Under the pieces are notes generated by a model. That model ran no database searches. It saw only the letters and a program-made list of their open reading frames with translations, and was not told the DNA's origin. A DNA stretch of 64,000 nucleotides from Megachile rotundata. Its lineage: Eukaryota; Arthropoda; Insecta; Hymenoptera; Megachilidae. Location of the stretch: contig NW_027473317.1 in NCBI RefSeq assembly GCF_050947335.1, positions 2,170,001 through 2,234,000 of the forward strand. Direction: 5' to 3'. Shown piece by piece: positions 42,601 through 56,200 of this stretch (position 1 is the first letter of the stretch; every line of letters begins with the position of its first letter). The position numbers were made by a program, and so were the translations under genes.

Positions 42601-45600
42601 ATCGTGATTGCATGACTGTGATTGTATGATTGTGTTTGTATGATTGTGATTGTATGATTGTGATTGTATGATTGTCATTGTATGAATGTGATTGTATGAC
42701 TGTGATTGTATGATTGTGATAGTAAGATTGTGATTGTATGATTGTGATTGTATGATTGTGATTGTATGATTGTGATTGTATGATTGTGATTGTATGATTG
42801 TGATTGTATGATTGTGATTGTATGATTTTATTTGTATGATTGTGATTGTATGATTGTGATTGTATGATTGTGATTGTATGATCGTGATTGCATGACTGTG
42901 ATTGTATGATTGTGTTTGGATGATTGTGATTGTATGATTGTGATTGTATGATTGTCATTGTATGAATGTGATTGTATGACTTTTATTGTATGATTGTGAT
43001 TGCATGATTGTGATTGTATGATTGTGATTGTATGATTGTGATTGTATGATTGTGATTGTATGATTGTGATTGTATGATTGTGATTGTATGATTTTGATTG
43101 TATGATTGTGATTGCATGATTGAGATTGTATGATTGTGATTGTATGATTGTGATTGTATGATTATGATTATATGCTTGTGATTGTATGATTGTGATTGTA
43201 TGATTGTGATTGTATGATTGCGTCTGTATGATTGCGATTGTATGATTTTGATTGTATGATTGTGATTGCATGATTGTGATTATATGATTGTGATTGTATG
43301 ATTGTGATTGTATGATTTTCATTGTATGATTGTGATTGTATGATCGTGATTGCATGACTGTGATTGTATGATTGTGTTTGTATGATTGTGATTGTATGAT
43401 TGTGATTGTATGATTGTCATTGTATGAATGTGATTGTATGACTGTGATTGTATGATTGTGATAGTAAGATTGTGATTGTATGATTGTGATTGTATGATTG
43501 TGATTGTATGATTGTGATTGTATGATTGTGATTGTATGATTGTGATTGTATGATTGTGATTGTATGATTGTGATTGTATGATTTTATTTGTATGATTGTG
43601 ATTGTATGATTGTGATTGTATGATTGTGATTGTATGATTGTGATTGTATGATTGTGATTGTATGATTTTGATTGTATGATTGTGATTGCATGATTGAGAT
43701 TGTATGTTTGTGATTGTATGATCGTGATTGTATGATTGTGATTATATGATTGTGATTGTATGATCGCGTTTGTATGATTGTGATTGTATGATTGTGATTG
43801 TATGATCGTGATTGTATGATCGTGATTGTATGATCGTGATTGTATGATCGTGATTGTATGATCGTGATTGTATGATCGTGATTGTATGATCGTGATTGTA
43901 GGATTGTGATTGTATGATTGTGATTGTATGACTGTGATTGTATAATAGTGATTGTGAGATTGCGATTGTATGATTGCGATTGTATGACTGTGATTGTATG
44001 ATTGTGATAGTAAGATTGTGATTGTATGATTGTGATTGTATGATTGTGATTGTATGATAGTGATTGTGACATTGCGATTGTATGATTGCGAATGTATGAT
44101 TGTGATTGTATGATTGTGATTGTATGATTGTGATTGTATGATTTTAATTGTATGATTGTGATTGTACGATTGTGATTGTATGATTGCGTCTGTATGATTG
44201 TGATTGTATGATTTTGATTGTATGATTGTGATTGCATGATTGTGATTATATGATTGTGATTGTATGATTGTGATTGTATCATTGTGATTGTATGATTGTG
44301 ATTGTATGATTGTGATTGTATGATTTTAAATGTATGATTGTGATTGTATGATTGCGATGGTAGTATTGCGATTGTATGATTGTGATTGTATGACTGTGAT
44401 TGTATGATTGTGATTGTATGATTGTGATTGTATGATTGTGATTGTATGATTGTGATTGTATGATTTTAATTGTATGACTGTGATTGTATAATAGTGATTG
44501 TGACATTGCGATTGTATGATTGCGATTGTATGATTGTGATTGTATGACTGTGATTGTATGATTGTGATAGTAAGATTGTGATTGTATGATTGTGATTGTA
44601 TGATTGTGATTGTATGATAGGGATTGTGACATTGCGATTGTATGATTGCGAATGTATGATTGTGATTGTATGATGGTGATTGTATGATTGTGATTGTATG
44701 ATTTTAATTGTATGATTGTGATTGTATGATTGTGATTGTATGATTGCGTCTGTATGATTGTGATTGTATGATTGTGATTGTATGATTGCGTCTGTATGAT
44801 TGTGATTGTATGATTTTGATTGTATGATTGTGATTGCATGATTGTGATTATATGATTGTGATTGTATGATTGTGATTGTATCATTGTGATTGTATGATTG
44901 TGATTGTATGATTTTAATTGTATGACTGTGATTGTATAATAGTGATTGTGACATTGCAATTGTATGATTGCGATTGTATGATTGTGGTTGTATGACTGTG
45001 ATTGTATGATTGTGATAGTAAGATTGTGATTGTATGATTGTGATTGTATGATTGTGATTGTATGACTGTGATTGTATGATTGTGATAGTAAGATTGTGAT
45101 TGTATGATTGTGATTGTATGATTGTGATTGTACGATAGTGATTGTGACATTGCGATTGTATGATTGCGATTGTATGATTGTGATTGTATGATGGTGATTG
45201 TATGATTGCGAATGTATGATTGTGATTGTATGATGGTGATTGTATGATTGTGATTGTATGATTTTAATTGTATGATTGTGATTGTATGATTGTGATTGTA
45301 TGATTGCGTCTGTATGATTGTGATTGTATGATTGTGATTGTATGATTGCGTCTGTATGATTGTGATTGTATGATTTTGATTGTATGATTGTGATTGCATG
45401 ATTGTGATTATATGATTGTGATTGTATGATTGTGATTGTATCATTGTGATTGTATGATTGTGATTGTATGATTTTAATTGTATGACTGTGATTGTATAAT
45501 AGTGATTGTGACATTGCGATTGTATGATTGCGATTGTATGATTGTGATTGTATGACTGTGATTGTATGATTGTGATAGTAAGATTGTGATTGTATGATTG

Positions 45601-47250
45601 TGATTGTATGATTGTGATTGTACGATAGTGATTGTGACATTGCGATTGTATGATTGCGATTGTATGATTGTGATTGTATGACTGTGATTGTATGATTGTG
45701 ATTGTATGATTGTGATTGTATGATTGTGATTGTATGACTGTGATTGTATGATTGTGATTGTATGATAGTGATTGTGATATTGCGATTGTATGATTGCGAT
45801 TGTATGATTGTGATTGCATGACAGTGATTGTATGATTGTGTTTGTATGATTGTGATTGTATGATTGTGATTGTATAATTGTCATTGTATGATTGTGATTG
45901 TATGACTTTTATTGTATGATCGTGATTGTATGATCGTGATTGTATGATTGTGATTGTATGATTGTGATTGTATGATTGTGACTGTATGATTGCGATTGTA
46001 TGATTGCGATTGTATGATTGTGATTGTATGATTGTGATTGTATGATTGTGATTGTATGATTGTGATTGTATGATTTTAATTGTATGACTGTGATTGTATA
46101 ATAGTGATTGTGACATTGCGATTGTATGATTGCGATTGTATGATTGTGATTGTATGACTGTGATTGTATGATTGTGATAGTAAGATTGTGATTGTATGAT
46201 TGTGATTGTATGATTGTGATTGTATGATAGTGATTGTGACATTGCGATTGTATGATTGCGAATGTATGATTGTGATTGTATGATTGTGATTGTATGATTG
46301 TGATTGTATGATTTTAATTGTATGATTGTGATTGTATGATTGTGATTGTATGATTGCGTCTGTATGATTGTGATTGTATGATTTTGATTGTATGATTGTG
46401 ATTGCATGATTGTGATTATATGATTGTGATTGTATGATTGTGATTGTATGATTTTAATTGTAAGATTGTGATTGTATGATCGTGATTGCATGACTGTGAT
46501 TGTATGATTGTGTTTGTATGATTGTGATTGTATGATTGTGATTGTATGATTGTCATTGTATGAATGTGATTGTATGACTGTGATTGTATGATTGTGATAG
46601 TAAGATTGTGATTGTATGATTGTGATTGTATGATTGTGATTGTATGATTGTGATTGTATGATTGTGATTGTATGATTGTGATTGTATGATTGTGATTGTA
46701 TGATTTTATTTGTATGATTGTGATTGTATGATTGTGATTGTATGATTGTGATTGTATGATCGTGATTGCATCACTGTGATTGTATGATTGTGTTTGTATG
46801 ATTGTGATTGTATGATCGTGATTGTATGATCGTGATTGTATGATCGTGATTGTATGATCGTGATTGTATGATCGTGATTGTATGATCGTGATTGTAGGAT
46901 TGTGATTGTATGATTGTGATTGTATGACTGTGATTGTATAATAGTGATTGTGAGATTGCGATTGTATGATTGCGATTGTATGACTGTGATTGTATGATTG
47001 TGATAGTAAGATTGTGATTGTATGATTGTGATTGTATGATTGTGATTTTATGATAGTGATTGTGACATTGCGATTGTATGATTGCGAATGTATGATTGTG
47101 ATTGTATGATTGTGATTGTATGATTGTGATTGTATGATTTTAATTGTATGATTGTGATTGTATGATTGTGATTGTATGATTGCGTCTGTATGATTGTGAT
47201 TGTATGATTTTGATTGTATGATTGTGATTGCATGATTGTGATTATATGAT
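39638..47250. repeat. 7,546-bp tandem duplication, second copy
   Basis: This continues the match to the first copy, including the nested 882-bp pair and the GTAAGATTG variant near 38915 and 46461. Between about 46561 and 46681 it holds one extra consensus unit, so the offset changes from 7546 to 7560. Similarity to the region starting at 39.24 kb then continues to about 47255, where TGATTGTGATTGTATCATTG replaces TGAATGTATG. Because duplicate and original are so alike, the stretch is also a place where an assembler could add or lose a copy. Confidence 0.85.
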
Positions 47251-48694
47251 TGTGATTGTATGATTGTGATTGTATCATTGTGATTGTATCATTGTGATTG
47301 TATGATTGTGATTGTATGATTGTGATTGTATGATTTTAATTGTATGATTGTGATTGTATGACTGTGATTGTATAATAGTGATTGTGAGATTGCGATTGTA
47401 TGATTGCGATTGTATGATTGTGATTGTATGATTGTGATTGAATGATTGTGATTGTATGATTGTGATTGTATGATTTTAAATGTATGATTGTGATTGTATG
47501 ATTGCGATTGTAGTATTGCGATTGTATGATTGTGATTGTATGATCGTGATTGCATGACTGTGATTGTATGATTGTGTTTGTATGATTGTGATTGTATGAT
47601 TGTCATTGTATGAATGTGATTGTATGACTTTTATTGTATGATTGTGATTGTATGATTTTAATTGTATGACTGTGATTGTATAATAGTGATTGTGATATTG
47701 CGATTGTATGATTGCGATTGTATGATTGTGATTGCATGACTGTGATTATATGATTGTGTTTGTATGATTGCGATTGTATGATTGTGATTGTATGATTGTC
47801 ATTGTATGAATGTGATTGTATGACTTTTATTGTATGATTGTGATTGCATGATTGTGATTGTATGATTGTGATTGAATGATTGTGATTGCATGATTGTGAT
47901 TATATGATTGTGATTGTATGATTGTGATTGTATGATTTTCATTTTATGATTGTGATTGTATGATCGTGATTGCATGACTGTGATTGTATGATTGTGTTTG
48001 TATGATTGTGATTGTATGATTGTGATTGTATGATTGTCATTGTATGAATGTGATTGTATGACTGTGATTGTATGATTGTGATAGTAAGATTGTGATTGTA
48101 TGATTGTGATTGTATGATTGTGATTGTATGATTGTGATTGTATGATTGTGATTGTATGATTGTGATTGTATGATTGTGATTGTATGATTTTATTTGTATG
48201 ATTGTGATTGTATGATTGTGATTGTATGATTGTGATTGTATGATCGTGATTGCATGACTGTGATTGTATGATTGTGTTTGGATGATTGTGATTGTATGAT
48301 TGTGATTGTATGATTGTGATTGTATGATTGTCATTGTATGAATGTGATTGTATGACTTTTATTGTATGATTGTGATTGCATGATTGTGATTTTATGATTG
48401 TGATTGTATGATTGTGATTGTATGATTGTGATTGTATGATTGTGATTGTATGATTGTGATTGTATGATTTTGATTGTATGATTGTGATTGCATGATTGAG
48501 ATTGTATGATTGTGATTGTATGATTGTGATTGTATGATTATGATTATATGCTTGTGATTGTATGATTGTGATTGTATGATTGTGATTGTATGATTGCGTC
48601 TGTATGATTGTGATTGTATGATTTTGATTGTATGATTGTGATTGCATGATTGTGATTATATGATTGTGATTGTATGATTGTGATTGTATGATTT

Positions 48695-49930
48695 TCATTG
48701 TATGATTGTGATTGTATGATCGTGATTGCATGACTGTGATTGTATGATTGTGTTTGTATGATTGTGATTGTATGATTGTGATTGTATGATTGTGATTGTA
48801 TGATTGTCATTGTATGAATGTGATTGTATGACTGTGATTGTATGATTGTGATAGTAAGATTGTGATTGTATGATTGTGATTGTATGATTGTGATTGTATG
48901 ATTGTGATTGTATGATTGTGATTGTATGATTGTGATTGTATGATTGTGATTGTATGATTGTGATTGTATGATTGTGATTGTATGATTTTATTTGTATGAT
49001 TGTGATTGTATGATTGTGATTGTATGATTGTGATTGTATGATTGTGATTGTATGATTGTGATTGTATGATTGTGATTGTATGATTGTGATTGTATGATTT
49101 TGATTGTATGATTGTGATTGCATGATTGAGATTGTATGTTTGTGATTGTATGATCGTGATTGTATGATTGTGATTATATGATTGTGATTGTATGATCGCG
49201 TTTGTATGATTGTGATTGTATGATTGTGATTGTATGATCGTGATTGTATGATTGTGATTGTATGATTGTGATTGTATGATCGTGATTGTATGATCGTGAT
49301 TGTATGATCGTGATTGTATGATCGTGATTGTATGATCGTGATTGTATGATCGTGATTGTATGATCGTGATTGTAGGATTGTGATTGTATGATTGTGATTG
49401 TATGACTGTGATTGTATAATAGTGATTGTGAGATTGCGATTGTATGATTGCGATTGTATGACTGTGATTGTATGATTGTGATAGTAAGATTGTGATTGTA
49501 TGATTGTGATTGTATGATTGTGATTGTATGATAGTGATTGTGACATTGCGATTGTATGATTGCGAATGTATGATTGTGATTGTATGATTGTGATTGTATG
49601 ATTGTGATTGTATGATTTTAATTGTATGATTGTGATTGTACGATTGTGATTGTATGATTGCGTCTGTATGATTGTGATTGTATGATTTTGATTGTATGAT
49701 TGTGATTGCATGATTGTGATTATATGATTGTGATTGTATGATTGTGATTGTATCATTGTGATTGTATGATTGTGATTGTATGATTGTGATTGTATGATTT
49801 TAAATGTATGATTGTGATTGTATGATTGCGATGGTAGTATTGCGATTGTATGATTGTGATTGTATGATCGTGATTGCATGACTGTGATTGTATGATTGTG
49901 TTTGTATGATTGTGATTGTATGATTGTCAT
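48695..49930. repeat. Module carrying the GCGATGGTAGTATTG variant, fourth copy
   Basis: The unit TGATTGCGATGGTA followed by GTATTGCG is found at 27241, 36803, 44349 and 49823; other module copies have TGATTGCGATTGTA at the equivalent place. Spacings are 9562, 7546 and 5474 bp, all whole units. The copy here shares a long stretch with 25762-27348, including the anchor, TGATCG run and TAGG junction, but its run is preceded by one TGATCG and two consensus units near 49233-49274, a local insertion. Confidence 0.75.
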
Positions 49931-49954
49931 TGTATGAATGTGATTGTATGACTT

Positions 49955-52900
49955 TTATTGTATGATTGTGATTGTATGATTGTGATTGTATGATTGCGAT
50001 TGTATGATTGTGATTGTATGACTGTGATTGTATGATTGTGATTGTATGATTGTGATTGTATGATTGTGATTGTATGATTGTGATTGTATGATTTTAATTG
50101 TATGACTGTGATTGTATAATAGTGATTGTGACATTGCGATTGTATGATTGCGATTGTATGATTGTGATTGTATGACTGTGATTGTATGATTGTGATAGTA
50201 AGATTGTGATTGTATGATTGTGATTGTATGATTGTGATTGTATGATAGTGATTGTGACATTGCGATTGTATGATTGCGAATGTATGATTGTGATTGTATG
50301 ATGGTGATTGTATGATTGTGATTGTATGATTTTAATTGTATGATTGTGATTGTATGATTGTGATTGTATGATTGCGTCTGTATGATTGTGATTGTATGAT
50401 TGTGATTGTATGATTGCGTCTGTATGATTGTGATTGTATGATTTTGATTGTATGATTGTGATTGCATGATTGTGATTATATGATTGTAATTGTATGATTG
50501 TGATTGTATGATTTTAATTGTATGATTGTGATTGTATGATCGTGATTGCATGACTGTGATTGTATGATTGTGTTTGTATGATTGTGATTGTATGATTGTG
50601 ATTGTATGATTGTCATTGTATGAATGTGATTGTATGACTGTGATTGTATGATTGTGATAGTATGATTGTGATTGTATGATTGTGATTGTATGATTGTGAT
50701 TGTATGATTGTGATTGTATGATTGTGATTGTATGATTGTGATTGTATGATTGTGATTGTATGATTTTATTTGTATGATTGTGATTGTATGATTGTGATTG
50801 TATGATTGTGATTGTATGATCGTGATTGCATCACTGTGATTGTATGATTGTGTTTGTATGATTGTGATTGTATGATTGTGATTGTATGATTGTCATTGTA
50901 TGAATGTGATTGTATGACTTTTATTGTATGATTGTGATTGCATGATTGTGATTGTATGATTGTGATTGTATGATTGTGATTGTATGATTGTGATTGTATG
51001 ATTGTGATTGTATGATTGTGATTGTATGATTTTGATTGTATGATTGTGATTGCATGATTGAGATTGTATGATTGTGATTGTATGATTGTGATTGTATGAT
51101 TATGATTATATGCTTGTGATTGTATGATTGTGATTGTATGATTGTGATTGTATGATTGCGTCTGTATGATTGTGATTGTATGATTTTGATTGTATGATTG
51201 TGATTGCATGATTGTGATTATATGATTGTGATTGTATGATTGTGATTGTATGATTTTCATTGTATGATTGTGATTGTATGATCGTGATTGCATGACTGTG
51301 ATTGTATGATTGTGTTTGTATGATTGTGATTGTATGATTGTGATTGTATGATTGTCATTGTATGAATGAGATTGTATGACTGTGATTGTATGATTGTGAT
51401 AGTAAGATTGTGATTGTATGATTGTGATTGTATGATTGTGATTGTATGATTGTGATTGTATGATTGTGATTGTATGATTGTGATTGTATGATTTTATTTG
51501 TATGATTGTGATTGTATGATTGTGATTGTATGATTGTGATTGTATGATTTTGATTGTATGATTGTGATTGCATGATTGAGATTGTATGATTGTGATTGTA
51601 TGATCGTGATTGTATGATTGTGATTATATGATTGTGATTGTATGATCGCGTTTGTATGATTGTGATTGTATGATTGTGATTGTATGATCGTGATTGTATG
51701 ATCGTGATTGTATGATCGTGATTGTATGATCGTGATTGTATGATCGTGATTGTATGATCGTGATTGTAGGATTGTGATTGTATGATTGTGATTGTATGAC
51801 TGTGATTGTATAATAGTGATTGTGAGATTGCGATTGTATGATTGCGATTGTATGACTGTGATTGTATGATTGTGATAGTAAGATTGTGATTGTATGATTG
51901 TGATTGTATGATTGTGATTTTATGATAGTGATTGTGACATTGCGATTGTATGATTGCGAATGTATGATTGTGATTGTATGATTGTGATTGTATGATTGTG
52001 ATTGTATGATTTTAATTGTATGATTGTGATTGTATGATTGTGATTGTATGATTGCGTCTGTATGATTGTGATTGTATGATTTTGATTGTATGATTGTGAT
52101 TGCATGATTGTGATTATATGATTGTGATTGTATGATTGTGATTGTATCATTGTGATTGTATGATTGTGATTGTATGATTGTGATTGTATGATTTTAATTG
52201 TATGATTGTGATTGTATGACTGTGATTGTATAATAGTGATTGTGAGATTGCGATTGTATGAATGCGATTGTATGATTGTGATTGTATGATTGTGATTGAA
52301 TGATTGTGATTGTATGATTGTGATTGTATGATTTTAAATGTATGATTGTGATTGTATGATTGCGATTGTAGTATTGCGATTGTATGATTGTGATTGTATG
52401 ATCGTGATTGCATGACTGTGATTGTATGATTGTGTTTGTATGATTGTGATTGTATGATTGTCATTGTATGAATGTGATTGTATGACTTTTATTGTATGAT
52501 TGTGATTGTATGATTTTAATTGTATGACTGTGATTGTATAATAGTGATTGTGATATTGCGATTGTATGATTGCGATTGTATGATTGTGATTGCATGACTG
52601 TGATTATATGATTGTGTTTGTATGATTGTGATTGTATGATTGTGATTGTATGATTGTCATTGTATGAATGTGATTGTATGACTTTTATTGTATGATTGTG
52701 ATTGCATGATTGTGATTGTATGATTGTGATTGAATGATTGTGATTGTATGATTGTGATTGTATGATTGTGATTGTATGATTGTGATTGTATGATTTTATT
52801 TGTATGATTGTGATTGTATGATTGTGATTGTATGATTGTGATTGTATGATTTTCATTTTATGATTGTGATTGTATGATCGTGATTGCATGACTGTGATTG

Positions 52901-53250
52901 TATGATTGTGTTTGTATGATTGTGATTGTATGATTGTGATTGTATGATTGTCATTGTATGAATGTGATTGTATGACTGTGATTGTATGATTGTGATAGTA
53001 AGATTGTGATTGTATGATTGTGATTGTATGATTGTGATTGTATGATTGTGATTGTATGATTGTGATTGTATGATTGTGATTGTATGATTGTGATTGTATG
53101 ATTTTATTTGTATGATTGTGATTGTATGATTGTGATTGTATGATTGTGATTGTATGATCGTGATTGCATGACTGTGATTGTATGATTGTGTTTGGATGAT
53201 TGTGATTGTATGATTGTGATTGTATGATTGTCATTGTATGAATGTGATTG
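49955..53250. repeat. About 3-kb segment recurring from 28.4-31.9 kb, second copy
   Basis: This is the counterpart of the first copy at an offset of 21,574 bp. The repeat-derived frame at 52461-53234 has 257 codons, against 313 for its counterpart at 30887-31828. The difference is 168 bp (12 units), an in-register loss or gain near 52.75-52.85 kb, where TTTTATTTG units replace a stretch with TTATGATTATATGC. After about 53.2 kb the sequence follows a different module, so this copy is a mosaic. Confidence 0.75.
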
Positions 53251-53255
53251 TATGA

Positions 53256-56200
53256 CTTTTATTGTATGATTGTGATTGCATGATTGTGATTGTATGATTG
53301 TGATTGTATGATTGTGATTGTATGATTGTGATTGTATGATTTTGATTGTATGATTGTGATTGCATGATTGAGATTGTATGTTTGTGATTGTATGATCGTG
53401 ATTGTATGATTGTGATTATATGATTGTGATTGTATGATCGCGTTTGTATGATTGTGATTGTATGATTGTGATTGTATGATCGTGATTGTATGATCGTGAT
53501 TGTATGATCGTGATTGTATGATCGTGATTGTATGATCGTGATTGTATGATCGTGATTGTATGATCGTGATTGTAGGATTGTGATTGTATGATTGTGATTG
53601 TATGACTGTGATTGTATAATAGTGATTGTGAGATTGCGATTGTATGATTGCGATTGTATGACTGTGATTGTATGATTGTGATAGTAAGATTGTGATTGTA
53701 TGATTGTGATTGTATGATTGTGATTGTATGATAGTGATTGTGACATTGCGATTGTATGATTGCGAATGTATGATTGTGATTGTATGATTGTGATTGTATG
53801 ATTGTGATTGTATGATTTTAATTGTATGATTGTAATTGTATGATTGTGATTGTATGATTGCGTCTGTATGATTGTGATTGTATGATTTTGATTGTATGAT
53901 TGTGATTGCATGATTGTGATTATATGATTGTGATTGTATGATTGTGATTGTATCATTGTGATTGTATGATTGTGATTGTATGATTGTGATTGTATGATTT
54001 TAATTGTATGATTGTGATTGTATGACTGTGATTGTATAATAGTGATTGTGAGATTGCGATTGTATGATTGCGATTGTATGATTGTGATTGTATGATTGTG
54101 ATTGTATGATTGTGATTGTATGATTGTGATTGTATGATTTTAAATGTATGATTGTGATTGTATGATTGCGATTGTAGTATTGCGATTGTATGATTGTGAT
54201 TGTATGATCGTGATTGCATGACTGTGATTGTATGATTGTGTTTGTATGATTGTGATTGTATGATTGTCATTGTATGAATGTGATTGTATGACTTTTATTG
54301 TATGATTGTGATTGTATGATTTTAATTGTATGACTGTGATTGTATAATAGTGATTGTGATATTGCGATTGTATGATTGCGATTGTATGATTGTGATTGCA
54401 TGACTGTGATTATATGATTGTGTTTGTATGATTGTGATTGTATGATTGTGATTGTATGATTGTCATTGTATGAATGTGATTGTATGACTTTTATTGTATG
54501 ATTGTGATTGCATGATTGTGATTGTATGATTGTGATTGTATGATTGTGATTGTATGATTGTGATTGTATGATTGTGATTGTATGATTGTGATTGTATGAT
54601 TTTGATTGTATGATTGTGATTGCGTGATTGAGATTGTATGATTGTGATTGTATGATTGTGATTGTATGATTATGATTATATGCTTGTGATTGTATGATTG
54701 TGATTGTATGATTGTGATTGTATGATTGCGTCTGTATGATTGTGATTGTATGATTTTGATTGTATGATTGTGATTGCATGATTGTGATTATATGATTGTG
54801 ATTGTATGATTGTGATTGTATGATTTTCATTGTATGATTGTGATTGTATGATCGTGATTGCATGACTGTGATTGTATGATTGTGTTTGTATGATTGTGAT
54901 TGTATGATTGTGATTGTATGATTGTCATTGTATGAATGTGATTGTATGACTGTGATTGTATGATTGTGATAGTAAGATTGTGATTGTATGATTGTGATTG
55001 TATGATTGTGATTGTATGATTGTGATTGTATGATTGTGATTGTATGATTGTGATTGTATGATTTTATTTGTATGATTGTGATTGTATGATTGTGATTGTA
55101 TGATTGTGATTGTATGATTGTGATTGTATGATCGTGATTGCATGACTGTGATTGTATGATTGTGTTTGGATGATTGTGATTGTATGATTGTGATTGTATG
55201 ATTGTCATTGTATGAATGTGATTGTATGACTTTTATTGTATGATTGTGATTGCATGATTGTGATTGTATGATTGTGATTGTATGATTGTGATTGTATGAT
55301 TGTGATTGTATGATTGTGATTGTATGATTGTGATTGTATGATTGTGATTGTATGATTTTGATTGTATGATTGTGATTGCATGATTGAGATTGTATGATTG
55401 TGATTGTATGATTGTGATTGTATGATTATGATTATATGCTTGTGATTGTATGATTGTGATTGTATGATTGTGATTGTATGATTGCGTCTGTATGATTGTG
55501 ATTGTATGATTTTGATTGTATGATTGTGATTGCATGATTGTGATTATATGATTGTGATTGTATGATTGTGATTGTATGATTTTCATTGTATGATTGTGAT
55601 TGTATGATCGTGATTGCATGACTGTGATTGTATGATTGTGTTTGTATGATTGTGATTGTATGATTGTGATTGTATGATTGTCATTGTATGAATGTGATTG
55701 TATGACTGTGATTGTATGATTGTGATAGTAAGATTGTGATTGTATGATTGTGATTGTATGATTGTGATTGTATGATTGTGATTGTATGATTGTGATTGTA
55801 TGATTGTGATTGTATGATTTTATTTGTATGATTGTGATTGTATGATTGTGATTGTATGATTGTGATTGTATGATTGTGATTGTATGATTGTGATTGTATG
55901 ATTTTGATTGTATGATTGTGATTGCGTGATTGAGATTGTATGATTGTGATTGTATGATCGTGATTGTATGATTGTGATTATATGATTGTGATTGTATGAT
56001 CGCGTTTGTATGATTGTGATTGTATGATTGTGATTGTATGATCGTGATTGTATGATCGTGATTGTATGATCGTGATTGTATGATCGTGATTGTATGATCG
56101 TGATTGTATGATCGTGATTGTATGATCGTGATTGTAGGATTGTGATTGTATGATTGTGATTGTATGACTGTGATTGTATAATAGTGATTGTGAGATTGCG

